Shown here piece by piece: positions 29,442-38,188 of a stretch of DNA of 64,000 nt (the first letter of the stretch is position 1; each line of letters starts with the position of its first letter). Origin of the DNA: Fredinandcohnia onubensis (lineage in GTDB: Bacteria; Bacillota; Bacilli; Bacillales; Bacillaceae_L); assembly GCF_002734285.1 (NCBI RefSeq), contig NZ_NSEA01000023.1, positions 124,001 through 188,000 of the forward strand, read 5' to 3'. Under the pieces are notes generated by a model. It made no database searches. It was not told the origin of the DNA and saw only the letters and a program-made list of their open reading frames with translations. Position numbers and translations under genes: made by a program.

Positions 29442-29525
29442 TTAAAAATCCCCCAACACTTTAATTCTTCCAATATTATAACATAACTTAAAAAAGGAAA
29501 GGGCAGGACTTGTCTTCCATTAAAT

Positions 29526-29559
29526 GAAAAAAAACTAGGAAGTCATGCCTCCTAGTTTC
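29526..29559 (-). terminator. Terminator of cotE
   Basis: AAACTAGGA (29532-29540) / TCCTAGTTT (29550-29558), followed by eight T on the minus strand. Confidence 0.88.
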
Positions 29560-29562
29560 CAA

Positions 29563-30105
29563 TTATTCTTCTAAATCGCCAACTAAGAAGTCAGGATTTA
29601 AATCCTCGAATTCTTCGTCGTCTACATCCCAATCCTTATCATCATGATAGCATCCATCTGGATTCACATGTACGCAAACCTTTGTTTCTCCAATAATCTC
29701 TGCAAGTAATTCTCTTTCAACCTCAACGAGAATTTTGTTGCCGTTTGGAGATATCGTACACTCTAGGCAGTTTGGCTGTTGTAACACATCAACAATCACG
29801 TCACAGTCATCATCTAGGAAATTCTCGTCTCTATACTTTAGCTTGATGTAGTCTGTGTATGAAAGTGTTTCAGTAACAACCTCAGTTTTTGTATTGTTGC
29901 CATAAGAATACCACACGTTGACATCAAATTTTCCATATACTACTATTTTGTTGCCTTCCTTCTTTGCTTCATACTTGTGGTTAATGATCCAGCATCCCAA
30001 AATGCTTGATGGGTGGTGAGGTGGAGAAATGGTAAAAGTAGACTGTGAAAACTTGCGTCCTTTACCTACAACAGCTTTAGTGATAATCTCTCTGTATTCA
30101 GACAT
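29563..30105 (-). CDS. cotE: Outer spore coat morphogenetic protein CotE
   Basis: 180 residues (181 in B. subtilis). Landmarks are N-terminal [39 protein letters not shown], and a strongly acidic C-terminal tail ([23 protein letters not shown] pattern). CotE is made in the mother cell and nucleates outer-coat assembly through SpoIVA. Ribosome site GAGGAGGG. A sigma-K/E-like promoter lies at 30137-30165. Neighbours mutS and ricA match B. subtilis. Confidence 0.97.
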   Translation of the reverse strand: MSEYREIITKAVVGKGRKFSQSTFTISPPHHPSSILGCWIINHKYEAKKEGNKIVVYGKFDVNVWYSYGNNTKTEVVTETLSYTDYIKLKYRDENFLDDDCDVIVDVLQQPNCLECTISPNGNKILVEVERELLAEIIGETKVCVHVNPDGCYHDDKDWDVDDEEFEDLNPDFLVGDLEE

Positions 30106-30136
30106 TCGAACAAACCCTCCTCAATCAATCTTCAAT

Positions 30137-30165
30137 TCATCCTATGCGGGACATTTGACTAGTGT
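30137..30165 (-). promoter_or_regulatory. Candidate mother-cell (sigma-K/E) promoter of cotE
   Basis: Minus strand: ACAC (complement 30162-30165), a 15-base spacer, then CATAGGATGA (complement 30137-30146), close to the sigma-K pattern AC...CATANNNT. It lies about 35 bp before the cotE start, so its transcript would have a short leader. B. subtilis cotE has sigma-E and sigma-K promoters. Suggestive only. Confidence 0.4.
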
Positions 30166-30263
30166 GCTAAAGACTGATTTCTTTTTAAAAACTTTTTGCA
30201 ATTCCTTCGATGCTTTTCTGATGAGTACACCGAAAAAAGTTGAATAAAAAATCAAAGTAAGTA

Positions 30264-30341
30264 CTAAAAAAATGCATTGTCGTTCTCTTTATACTTCACC
30301 TTACGATTACCGTATAGTTCATTGTATGCGGGTTCGCCCAT
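30264..30341 (-). CDS. Possible 25-residue small protein between ricA and cotE
   Basis: ATG at 30341 preceded by AAAGGT with 6-base spacing. The ORF reads MGEPAYNELYGNRKVKYKEN then DNAFF and stops at 30264-30266. It is hydrophilic, with no Cys and no membrane segment, and has a protein-like balance of charged, Tyr, Gly and Asn residues rather than the AT-driven Lys/Phe/Ile bias of chance ORFs here. It lies in the 343-base ricA-cotE gap, which otherwise holds the ricA terminator and the cotE leader. Function unknown; coding status unproven. Confidence 0.5.
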   Translation of the reverse strand: MGEPAYNELYGNRKVKYKENDNAFF

Positions 30342-30409
30342 TTATGTACCTTTTTTTAAAAGCCGTACAAGCAAAAAATAAAACCTAATGAGAGACATGC
30401 TCTACAAAT

Positions 30410-30443
30410 AAAAAAAGACAAAAGCTTAACGCTTTTGTCTTAG
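30410..30443 (-). terminator. Terminator of ricA
   Basis: AAGACAAAAGC (30415-30425), loop TTAAC, GCTTTTGTCTT (30431-30441), then seven T on the minus strand. Confidence 0.9.
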
Positions 30444-30448
30444 ATTAT

Positions 30449-30880
30449 TTAGTGGCAGCCACAGCCGCTATTGTTATTCACTTTTGAACCAGTTTCTCCC
30501 GCTAACAAATCTCCACCAGTAGATGTAATAATCTCATTTGTTACATTGTTAGAAATGGTATGTGCCACAAGCTGTAAAAGATCATTCACTTCAAGTTGTG
30601 AATTCTTAAATTCTTCTACAACCGGAATGCTGTCTAGTTCTGCTTGAAGATTATCAATCTTATCTTCAACTTGCTTTAATGCCTCAGACTTTCCATAATG
30701 CTGAAAATTGACAGCTTGTTTTTGTAAGCTTTTAATGGTTTCAATAATTTCTTGAACTTTTTTGTTCTGGTTTATTTGTGCTTCTGCACGCTTAAAAAAG
30801 TCAACTTCTTGTGTTTCTGCAATCATTTTTGCTAGTTCTGTTGCGCGTTCAACGATTTGTTCTTTTGTAAATTGTGCCAT
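30449..30880 (-). CDS. ricA: RicA (YmcA), subunit of the RicAFT regulatory complex
   Basis: 143 residues of the YlbF/YmcA family: helical, with EVDFFKRAEAQINQN, QKQAVNFQHYGK, and the conserved VNDLLQLVAHTISNNVTNEIITSTGGDLL near residues 95-123. The C-terminus ends NNNSGCGCH, two closely spaced Cys plus a His. RicA, RicF (YlbF) and RicT (YaaT) form an iron-sulfur complex that promotes RNase Y-dependent mRNA maturation, competence and sporulation. It follows miaB with one base between stop and start, so it is translationally linked. RNase Y is encoded 7 kb away. Confidence 0.95.
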   Translation of the reverse strand: MAQFTKEQIVERATELAKMIAETQEVDFFKRAEAQINQNKKVQEIIETIKSLQKQAVNFQHYGKSEALKQVEDKIDNLQAELDSIPVVEEFKNSQLEVNDLLQLVAHTISNNVTNEIITSTGGDLLAGETGSKVNNNSGCGCH

Positions 30881-30881
30881 T

Positions 30882-32411
30882 TTAGTTCACCTCTACCGCT
30901 TCTTCGATCATTTCTCCATCTAGAGTCCAGGTCTTCGCTTGGATAATTTTCACTTTTACAATCTTACCAATTGCAGACTTTGGACCTTTGAAGTTAACCA
31001 ATTTATTTTTACTTGTGTATCCAGCAAGTACTTCTGGATTGTTTTTGCTTTCACCTTCAACAAGAACTTCTACAGTTTGCCCTTTGTATGCAAGGTTTTT
31101 CTGTGCAGAAATTTCATTAACAAGTGCGTTTAGACGTTGAAGTCTTTCCTTTTTAACTTCCATTGGAATATTATCTTCCATTTTGGCAGCTGGAGTTCCT
31201 TCACGTGGTGAATATATGAAGGTATAGGCTGAATCGAATTCTACTTCTCTATATAAGGAAAGTGTCTCTTCGAATTGTTCATCCGTTTCATTTGGGAAAC
31301 CAACAATAATATCAGTTGTAAATGAAGCATTCGGAATTTGTTCTTTCATTTTGCGAACTAGCTCTAAATATGTTTCTCTTGTGTATTTACGTGACATTAA
31401 TTTTAATACTTGTGAACTCCCAGATTGAACTGGAAGATGAATGTGCTCCATAAGATTTCCACCTTTAGCGAGCACTGAAATTAAATGATCATCGAAATCA
31501 CGTGGGTGACTTGTTGTGAAACGAATACGTGGGATATCTATCTTACGTAACTCGTCCATTAAGTCTCCTAAACCATATTTAATATCTTCAAAATCTTTAC
31601 CATACGCATTTACGTTTTGGCCAAGTAAGGTAATCTCTTGATAGCCTTGTCTTGCTAAGTGACGTACTTCTTCAATGATATCTTCTGGGCGACGGCTACG
31701 TTCCTTACCACGAGTATATGGAACGATACAGTACGTACAGAATTTATCACATCCGTACATAATGTTTACCCAACCCTTGATATTTCCTTTACGTACTTTT
31801 GGAAGGTTTTCAATAATGTCCCCTTCCTTAGACCAAACCTCAACAACCATCTCTTTGCTGAACATTGCTTCTTTAACAATATAAGGAAGGCGATGAATAT
31901 TATGAGTACCGAAAATCATATCAACGAATTGATGTTTTTCAAGGATTTTATTCACAACTGATTCCTCTTGGGACATACATCCACAAACACCAATTAAAAG
32001 ATTAGGATTTTCAAGTTTTAAAGGTTTTAAATGACCGATTTCACCAAATACTTTGTTTTCAGCGTTTTCACGGATCGCACATGTATTTAGTAATATGATG
32101 TCGGCATCCTTCGTATTTTCAGTTGGCTCATAGCCCATTTCCATAAAAATACCAGCCATTATTTCCGTATCATGTTCATTCATTTGACAACCATACGTAC
32201 GGATTAAAAAGCGTTTTCCTTTTCCTGCATCCTTCATATCCTCAGGAATCGAAAATTCTTTTAAGTAATTTACTTGCTCTTTACCACGCTTCTTCGCATC
32301 TTTTAATGAAGGTGGTTGGTAAACGGATTGAAAATACTTGCTGTAATCCTTTTCGGATTTTTTGTCCGCAGGTTTTACTTGAGTACTTTCAAGACGTTGT
32401 TTTTCGTTCAT
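30882..32411 (-). CDS. miaB: tRNA-2-methylthio-N6-dimethylallyladenosine synthase MiaB
   Basis: 509 residues. An N-terminal extension, then the UPF0004 domain with three cluster Cys ([21 protein letters not shown]), a radical-SAM core with [15 protein letters not shown] near residue 220, and a C-terminal TRAM domain. It methylthiolates i6A37 made by MiaA. ATG at 32411 follows AGGAG. A promoter is proposed at 32472-32500. It is the first gene of the miaB-ricA unit. Confidence 0.98.
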   Translation of the reverse strand: MNEKQRLESTQVKPADKKSEKDYSKYFQSVYQPPSLKDAKKRGKEQVNYLKEFSIPEDMKDAGKGKRFLIRTYGCQMNEHDTEIMAGIFMEMGYEPTENTKDADIILLNTCAIRENAENKVFGEIGHLKPLKLENPNLLIGVCGCMSQEESVVNKILEKHQFVDMIFGTHNIHRLPYIVKEAMFSKEMVVEVWSKEGDIIENLPKVRKGNIKGWVNIMYGCDKFCTYCIVPYTRGKERSRRPEDIIEEVRHLARQGYQEITLLGQNVNAYGKDFEDIKYGLGDLMDELRKIDIPRIRFTTSHPRDFDDHLISVLAKGGNLMEHIHLPVQSGSSQVLKLMSRKYTRETYLELVRKMKEQIPNASFTTDIIVGFPNETDEQFEETLSLYREVEFDSAYTFIYSPREGTPAAKMEDNIPMEVKKERLQRLNALVNEISAQKNLAYKGQTVEVLVEGESKNNPEVLAGYTSKNKLVNFKGPKSAIGKIVKVKIIQAKTWTLDGEMIEEAVEVN

Positions 32412-32471
32412 GTTGTATCTCCTTTCTTTATCGAAAAACTACATTTTCAAAAAATAAAATTCCATTTTACT

Positions 32472-32500
32472 AGTATAAGGTTTAACAAGTATTAATACAA
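32472..32500 (-). promoter_or_regulatory. Candidate SigA promoter of miaB-ricA
   Basis: Minus strand TTGTAT (complement 32495-32500), 17-base spacer, TATACT (complement 32472-32477), about 60 bp before miaB. The rest of the 302-base gap 32412-32713 is AT-rich, with no ORF I trust apart from the korB terminator. Confidence 0.55.
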
Positions 32501-32668
32501 TAAAACCGTATAAATGTAGAAAAATGTACAATTTTAGCAGCTTTAAGTAATTTATTCTACTAACAGATACACATGCCTATTTTATCATTCAACAATTAAC
32601 GAGTAAAGATATAAAGAATTGTGAAAGACTAGTGTAGTCATAAGTCCGATTTTGACTGAAACTATATT

Positions 32669-32707
32669 AAAAACCCTACTAAGAGATTAGTTCTTAGTAG
32701 GGTTTGG
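32669..32707 (-). terminator. Terminator of the 2-oxoacid:ferredoxin oxidoreductase genes
   Basis: AAACCCTACTAAGA (32671-32684) / TCTTAGTAGGGTTT (32692-32705): a perfect 14-bp stem. Confidence 0.88.
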
Positions 32708-32713
32708 TTTATA

Positions 32714-33580
32714 TTACATAAATTCTGAAACTAGTTTATTAAACTTTTCTTCATCTAAATTCAAGTCTGCATGTACAAGCGGCGCTTCACCATATCCGTG
32801 AACAAGTTCTTGATAGGAAGGCTTTTCTGTATTTTGATAGATAAGCCCAGTAACAAGACTGTTATGCTTCATTAACGTTTGCATAGCTACTGATCGGTCT
32901 GAAGGGTCATATCCCTCAACATCACCTAATTTTGTTAGGTTTTCTTTAAACCAGTCATAAGTATTGACTTTATTATAAGTTACACATGGGCTAAATACAT
33001 TGATTAAAGAAAAACCTTTGTGCTTGATTCCAGCCTCGATTAGTGCTGTTAAATCTTTAAGGTCCGTTGAGAAGCTTTGTGCAACAAAAGTAGCACCAGC
33101 TGTTAATGCCATTTCCATGACAGAAAGTGCAGACTCAATGGAGCCTTTTGGAGTACTCTTTGTTTTAAAGCCCATTTCACTTCTTGGAGAAGTTTGACCT
33201 TTTGTTAGACCATAGATTTGGTTATCCATAACAATGTATGTGATGTCTATATTACGACGAATTGCATGGATTGTATGGCTCATCCCAATTGCATATCCGT
33301 CACCGTCACCACCAGAAGCTATAACAGTTAAATCACGGTTTGCCATTTTTACGCCTTGAGCAATTGGTAAAGACCGTCCATGAATCCCGTGTAATCCATA
33401 AGCATTGATATATCCAGAAATACGTCCAGAACATCCTATCCCTGAAATCACAGCTAGCTGTTCAGGCTCAAGTCCAACATTTGCAGAAGCACGTTGAATC
33501 GCTGCTTGTACGGAGAAGTCTCCACAACCTGGACACCAGTTAGGTTTTACATTATTCCGAAAATCTTTAAATGTTGCCAT
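32714..33580 (-). CDS. korB: 2-oxoacid:ferredoxin oxidoreductase, beta subunit
   Basis: 288 residues. Thiamine-diphosphate subunit with GDGDGYAIGMSHTIHAIRRN (ThDP/Mg motif) and cluster Cys in NWCPGCGDFS, GIGCSGRI and FSPCVTYNK. With the alpha subunit it converts 2-oxoglutarate or pyruvate plus CoA to the acyl-CoA, reducing ferredoxin. The start at 33580 (MATFKDF) follows GGAG in the end of korA; only one base separates the genes. The exact 2-oxoacid cannot be read from sequence; the KorAB label reflects the two-subunit layout. Confidence 0.93.
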   Translation of the reverse strand: MATFKDFRNNVKPNWCPGCGDFSVQAAIQRASANVGLEPEQLAVISGIGCSGRISGYINAYGLHGIHGRSLPIAQGVKMANRDLTVIASGGDGDGYAIGMSHTIHAIRRNIDITYIVMDNQIYGLTKGQTSPRSEMGFKTKSTPKGSIESALSVMEMALTAGATFVAQSFSTDLKDLTALIEAGIKHKGFSLINVFSPCVTYNKVNTYDWFKENLTKLGDVEGYDPSDRSVAMQTLMKHNSLVTGLIYQNTEKPSYQELVHGYGEAPLVHADLNLDEEKFNKLVSEFM

Positions 33581-33581
33581 A

Positions 33582-35318
33582 TTAGAACAACTCCTTACAT
33601 TTTGTGTGAACTTCATGAGGTAGGAATGGATTACCGTCATACTTTAAGAAGTTAGTAATCTTGTCTGCATGTCCTACATTCATCTTCATAATGTTTGCGA
33701 GCTGACCAGTAGCATTATTTTCAACCACTAATACTTTCTTAGCTGATTGAATTAACGGCAAAATTTCTTCAGTTGGGAAAGGATGGATTAAACGAACTTG
33801 AGCATGATTCACTTTAATACCATCATTTTCAAGACGAGTCATCGCTTCTTCAATCGCACCACGAGTTGAGTTAAAACCTACAACTAATAGGTCCGCCTCT
33901 TCATGTTTACCGTTTTTATGAACAGGTGTATTGAAACGGATGTTTTTAGTCTTTTTAAGTCGTTTTTCCATTTGATCCTTACGGTTGCTTGCAGCCTCAG
34001 ATGGCTTACCTTGTTCGTTATGTTCAACACCAGTTACATGGTGGATTCCATTCTTTACACCAGGTACTACACGTGGTGAAATTCCACTCTCGGTAACTTC
34101 ATAGCGTTTGAAGTATTCTTTATTCTCTAATTCTGGTAATTCGTCATCAAGAAGTAGATTACCACGTCTGATTTCTATTTTTGAATAATCAAGTGGTTCA
34201 ACAGTTTGCTTACCTAATGAAAGTTGTAAATCTGTTAGGAAAATAACCGGACACTGATATTCTTCTGCTAGGTTAAATGCTTCAATAATGTCATAGAATG
34301 CTTCCTGAACAGTACTTGGAGCCATAACAATCTTAGGTATTTCACCATGTGTACCATAGATCATTGCCATTAAGTCAGATTGCTCTTGCTTAGTTGGAAG
34401 ACCCGTACTTGGACCTCCACGTTGTGTATCAATAATAACAAGCGGAGTTTCAGTAATACCTGATAACCCGATTGATTCCATCATTAACGATAATCCTGGT
34501 CCAGCAGAAGCAGTAAATGCACGAACACCTGCGTAGTTAGAACCAATCGCCATTGTACATGCAGCAATTTCATCTTCTGTTTGGATAACTGTTCCACCAA
34601 ACTCAGGTAACTTGCTAATTAAGTATTCCATGATTTCAGAGGCTGGTGTAATTGGATATGCAGGCATAAATCTTGCTCCACCCGCTAGAGCACCCAGAGC
34701 GATAGCATCATTTCCAATCATGAACATGCGTTGCTTGCCGTCTGCTTTTTCTAACTTCATTATTACATCTTCACTAAGTAGATCATTTAGGAATTCTGCA
34801 CCGGCTTTAATTGCTTCCATATTTTTCTCTACAACTTGCTGTCCCTTACGTCCAAAGATTTCATCAACCACATTTAGGTACACATTTAAATCAAGATCTA
34901 ATAATGAGCTAGTAGCTCCAATTGCGACCATATTTTTCATTAGGGACGTGCCAAGATCAGTCGCAATTTCAGTAAAAGGAACAGAATACAGATGAACATT
35001 AGTATTTTCAGGAATGGATGGGCCGAATTTAGCATCTGCCAATACTACCCCACCATCGCGTAACTCATGAAAATTAAAATCAATAGTTTCTTGGTCAAAA
35101 GCTACTAAAATATCAAGATCATCAGATATAGCACGAACTTGAGTTGTACTCACACGAATTTTGTTATTTGTATGTCCACCTTTAATACGTGATGAAAAGT
35201 GGCGATAACCGTATAAATAGTAACCTAAACGATTCAGAGCGATGGAAAAGATTTCCCCCGTACTCTCAATTCCTTCCCCTTGTTGTCCGCCAACTTTCCA
35301 CGAAAGTTGATTGATCAT
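33582..35318 (-). CDS. korA: 2-oxoacid:ferredoxin oxidoreductase, alpha subunit (gamma-alpha fusion)
   Basis: 578 residues. The N-terminal gamma domain (about 1-185, VGGQQGEGIESTGEIFS) is fused to the alpha ThDP pyrimidine-binding domain (about 200-420, MPAYPITPASEIMEYL) and a C-terminal transketolase-like domain (VVGFNSTRGAIEEA). No ferredoxin-type delta domain is present, so an external ferredoxin is needed. ATG at 35318 with AAGGGGTG upstream. In B. subtilis the miaB-spoVS interval holds kbl and tdh instead. Confidence 0.93.
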   Translation of the reverse strand: MINQLSWKVGGQQGEGIESTGEIFSIALNRLGYYLYGYRHFSSRIKGGHTNNKIRVSTTQVRAISDDLDILVAFDQETIDFNFHELRDGGVVLADAKFGPSIPENTNVHLYSVPFTEIATDLGTSLMKNMVAIGATSSLLDLDLNVYLNVVDEIFGRKGQQVVEKNMEAIKAGAEFLNDLLSEDVIMKLEKADGKQRMFMIGNDAIALGALAGGARFMPAYPITPASEIMEYLISKLPEFGGTVIQTEDEIAACTMAIGSNYAGVRAFTASAGPGLSLMMESIGLSGITETPLVIIDTQRGGPSTGLPTKQEQSDLMAMIYGTHGEIPKIVMAPSTVQEAFYDIIEAFNLAEEYQCPVIFLTDLQLSLGKQTVEPLDYSKIEIRRGNLLLDDELPELENKEYFKRYEVTESGISPRVVPGVKNGIHHVTGVEHNEQGKPSEAASNRKDQMEKRLKKTKNIRFNTPVHKNGKHEEADLLVVGFNSTRGAIEEAMTRLENDGIKVNHAQVRLIHPFPTEEILPLIQSAKKVLVVENNATGQLANIMKMNVGHADKITNFLKYDGNPFLPHEVHTKCKELF

Positions 35319-35641
35319 GACTTACACCCCTTTGGAATACGTTATATATAAGTTTTTTATTAATTATTAAGCATAGCACCTTCCAACTGAGTTGTATTGA
35401 ATGTATTATGTAAATTCTATTGAATGAAAATGGAACATTTCTTACAACGAATTAGAAAAAAATTCCAATTACGAAGTGTAAAATGCTATCCAAATCTATA
35501 CTGTTGGATATGTACTAAACGCTTTCAATTCTAGACCTATCAACGAAAAAAAGCAACCCTTAGCAAGTAAATTATGGTGAAAAATGCATATTTTTTTATT
35601 TTTCAATCAATTTCATATTAAACCGATATAAAATGATTATT
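35319..35641. other. AT-rich intergenic region with no recognised feature
   Basis: The 323 bases between the dipeptidase stop and the korA start contain no credible ORF, no clear terminator after the dipeptidase gene and no strong promoter. A korA promoter must lie in its upper-coordinate or middle part, but I could not choose one. Confidence 0.6.
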
Positions 35642-36565
35642 TTATACTGGTAAATTCGCTACAAAATTTTGATACAAAAATTTTTTCACTTGGATTTCAG
35701 AGTAATATTTAAGTAATTTATTTACAAGTCCTTCATATCCTGAAAAGTTTTCAAGTCCAATAGTTGTCTCTGTTATTCCATCAAAATCAGACCCAAATCC
35801 AACATGATTTTCTCCGCCTAATGAACAAATATAATCAAGATGCTTGATTACATCGTCAATAGTTGCTGTTTCTCGATTGCTTAAAAATTGGGGGACAAAC
35901 GTAACTCCAATCATACCGTTCTTTTTAATTAATGCTAGAATCTGTTCATCCAGTAAATTACGACGGTGATTGCAAATTGCCATGGCATTTGAATGAGATG
36001 CAATCGGATAATCTGCAACTTCCATGACATCCCAAAATCCTTTAATCGATAGATGTGATACATCTGTCCATATCGACGCCTTATTGTGCTCTTTTACAAC
36101 CTCTATACCAAAGCTTGATAACCCCGCTCCACGTGGTTCACCCACGCCATCTGCGACAAAATTGGCATAATTCCATGTTAATCCAACAGAGGATACTCCT
36201 AGCCTTATTAATGTCTGTAACTTTACGATACTCTGATCAATTGCATCGCAGCCTTCCAAAGTTAAAAAAGCACCTATTTCATCCTCTTTTAAAGCTAAAA
36301 TATCTTCTTTTGTCCTTACCACCTTTAATAACGGAGAAGGCGCAACTACTTTATTATAAAAAATTTCTACCATCTCTAATGCCACTTCAAATCGACTTTC
36401 TGGTTTTACTTCTTCTGGGATATAGATCGCAAAACTTTGCACCTTGCTGCCAGATGCTTTTAATCGATCATAGTTAATATGTAATTTTGATGAATTTGCA
36501 AAATCAATAGTAGGGTCCATCCACATTTTATATAAAACATCAGAATGGGCATCGAAAATTTTCAC
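35642..36565 (-). CDS. Membrane-dipeptidase family (peptidase M19) enzyme
   Basis: 307 residues of the renal-dipeptidase TIM-barrel family. Binuclear zinc ligands are visible: His and Asp in FDAHSDVL, Glu in LEGCDAID, His in DVSHLS and His in IASHSNAM; GFGSDFDG matches the conserved C-terminal motif. The family cleaves dipeptides, including L,D-dipeptides; no signal peptide is present, so the enzyme is cytosolic. Start is GTG at 36565 after AAGGAG. It sits downstream of spoVS, but the spoVS hairpin suggests a separate transcript. Confidence 0.92.
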   Translation of the reverse strand: MKIFDAHSDVLYKMWMDPTIDFANSSKLHINYDRLKASGSKVQSFAIYIPEEVKPESRFEVALEMVEIFYNKVVAPSPLLKVVRTKEDILALKEDEIGAFLTLEGCDAIDQSIVKLQTLIRLGVSSVGLTWNYANFVADGVGEPRGAGLSSFGIEVVKEHNKASIWTDVSHLSIKGFWDVMEVADYPIASHSNAMAICNHRRNLLDEQILALIKKNGMIGVTFVPQFLSNRETATIDDVIKHLDYICSLGGENHVGFGSDFDGITETTIGLENFSGYEGLVNKLLKYYSEIQVKKFLYQNFVANLPV

Positions 36566-36597
36566 ACAAACCAGCTCCTTTTCCTTTTATTTTACAC

Positions 36598-36632
36598 AAA
36601 AATACCTGTCTGTCACATTCGACAAACAGGCC
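36598..36632 (-). terminator. Terminator of spoVS
   Basis: CCTGTCTGTC (36605-36614) / GACAAACAGG (36621-36630) with one G-U pair, then TATTTTTG on the minus strand. Confidence 0.75.
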
Positions 36633-36674
36633 ACTTATCCACTACTTAACCACTTTATATAAAAGTACATAGTA

Positions 36675-36935
36675 TTATCGTGGTTCAATGATTAATTTTA
36701 TAGCGGTTCTTTCTTCACCATCAATTAGAATATCAGTAAACGCTGGAATACAAATTAGGTCCACTCCACTCGGGGCTACAAATCCTCTAGCTATCGCTAC
36801 TGCTTTCACTGCCTGATTCAATGCACCAGCACCAATCGCTTGGATTTCTGCAGCTCCTCTCTCACGTAAAACACCCGCAAGTGCCCCTGCTACAGAGTTA
36901 GGATTAGATTTTGCTGAAACTTTTAATATTTCCAT
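36675..36935 (-). CDS. spoVS: Stage V sporulation protein S
   Basis: 86 residues of the SpoVS/Alba-like family: MEILKVSAKSNPNSVAGALAG..., REGGAEIQAIGAGALNQAVKA-like core, and IPAFTDILIDGEERTAIKL. It is needed for engulfment-stage and coat progression in B. subtilis and is under sigma-H control. ATG at 36935 follows AAGGAGGAAAG. Its sigma-H promoter is at 37143-37170, leaving a leader of about 200 bases with an inverted repeat. Confidence 0.97.
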   Translation of the reverse strand: MEILKVSAKSNPNSVAGALAGVLRERGAAEIQAIGAGALNQAVKAVAIARGFVAPSGVDLICIPAFTDILIDGEERTAIKLIIEPR

Positions 36936-37012
36936 TTCTACTTTCCTCCTTGTTCTTTACAATGTTCCATGAGTGACAGGTAGAACCATACAAATGAATC
37001 ACCACCGCTAAA

Positions 37013-37061
37013 TTTGCGATTTAGTTTTATATACTCTCTTAAATTTTAAAATAATCGCAAA
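37013..37061 (-). other. Inverted repeat in the spoVS leader
   Basis: TTTGCGATT (37013-37021) is complementary to AATCGCAAA (37053-37061), enclosing 31 AT-rich bases. It lies about 80-130 bases upstream of spoVS inside the predicted sigma-H transcript. It could be an mRNA stem or an operator; neither is proven. Confidence 0.4.
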
Positions 37062-37142
37062 CCCTTCCAGAGGCTATCTTTATTCAACCAGGGATTACCC
37101 GAGTCTGAATTGAATAACGAATAATGATCCCATAACTACTAT

Positions 37143-37170
37143 ATTCACTAGAAACTACCAGTATTCCTGC
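37143..37170 (-). promoter_or_regulatory. Sigma-H promoter of spoVS
   Basis: Minus strand GCAGGAATA (complement 37162-37170), a 12-base spacer, AGTGAAT (complement 37143-37149). Both fit the sigma-H consensus RNAGGAWWW-N11-12-RNNGAAT. B. subtilis spoVS is a known sigma-H gene. Confidence 0.82.
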
Positions 37171-37216
37171 TTGTTTCTAATCTTTTTCTAAAAATTCAAA
37201 AACTTAGTAAAAACAA

Positions 37217-37251
37217 GAAAAAACCAAGGTATCTCAATGATACCTTGGTCA
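37217..37251 (-). terminator. Terminator of ymdB
   Basis: ACCAAGGTATC (37223-37233), loop TCAAT, GATACCTTGGT (37239-37249), then six T on the minus strand. Confidence 0.92.
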
Positions 37252-37258
37252 GAAATTA

Positions 37259-38053
37259 CTAATCAAAGAATGGATGATCATCATTAATAAGAAGTCGTTG
37301 AATACCTTTTGCAGTCCCACTTTTAGGGTCTACATCAATAAGTACTCCATTTAATTGAGTTCTTCCTTCAACAACCTCAAAACGAACAGGTAAAGCCGTT
37401 TTAAATTTATGAATCACTGCTTCTTTATCCATCCCTAGTATTCCATCATACGGGCCTGTCATTCCAACATCTGTTATAAATGCAGTACCTTTTGGCAATA
37501 CACGGTTATCAGCGGTTTGAACATGTGTGTGTGTGCCAACAACTGCTGTTACCCGTCCATCAAGGTACCAGCCCATAGCGATTTTTTCACTTGTAGCTTC
37601 CGCATGAAAGTCTACAAAAATAATGGAGGTTCTCTTATGTGCTTCCTCAATCAACTCATCGCACTTTTTAAATGGATCATCAATAGCGGGAAGAAATGTG
37701 CGTCCTTGCAAATTAATAATCGCAACTTCCTGTCCATTTGCCTTACTATACATGATCCCCTGACCGGGTGTTCCTTCAGGGAAGTTCGCAGGTCGTACCA
37801 TGTTTTTAGCTGTATCAATAAACTCAAAAATATCTTTATTGTCCCATGTATGATTCCCTAATGTAATGGCTTGGGCACCATTCTCTAAAAATTGATTATA
37901 TATTTTCTTTGTTATTCCCCTACCAGACGCTGCATTTTCTCCATTAATAATCGTTAGTGCTGGATGGAATTTTGCCTTAAGTTTCGGGAGATATTCGCGA
38001 ATCATATCTCTTCCTGGTGAGCCAACGACATCACCAATAAATAAAATCTTCAT
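37259..38053 (-). CDS. ymdB: YmdB, metallophosphoesterase / 2',3'-cyclic-nucleotide phosphodiesterase
   Basis: 264 residues, as in B. subtilis. Metal-binding motifs in order: FIGDVVGSPGRD, INGENAASGRG, LGNHTWDN, FVDFHAEATSEK and GTHTHVQTAD. YmdB hydrolyses cyclic nucleotides and affects biofilm, motility and sporulation decisions. ATG at 38053 follows AAAGGGGC; the longer frame to 38104 is rejected. It lies 131 bases downstream of rny. Confidence 0.95.
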   Translation of the reverse strand: MKILFIGDVVGSPGRDMIREYLPKLKAKFHPALTIINGENAASGRGITKKIYNQFLENGAQAITLGNHTWDNKDIFEFIDTAKNMVRPANFPEGTPGQGIMYSKANGQEVAIINLQGRTFLPAIDDPFKKCDELIEEAHKRTSIIFVDFHAEATSEKIAMGWYLDGRVTAVVGTHTHVQTADNRVLPKGTAFITDVGMTGPYDGILGMDKEAVIHKFKTALPVRFEVVEGRTQLNGVLIDVDPKSGTAKGIQRLLINDDHPFFD

Positions 38054-38154
38054 GTAAAAGCCCCTTTCACTATAAAGTGAAGCACAAAAATAAAAAAATC
38101 TCAACGTCCCGCGTGATATTTATGAAAAAATTCAACAAGTACATGTTAAGTAAA

Positions 38155-38188
38155 ACAAAAAAAGTGGTCAAAAATCGACCACTTTTAT
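38155..38188 (-). terminator. Terminator of rny
   Basis: AAAGTGGTC (38161-38169) / GACCACTTT (38177-38185), with T-rich sequence following on the minus strand. The stem reaches the rny stop codon. Confidence 0.82.
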
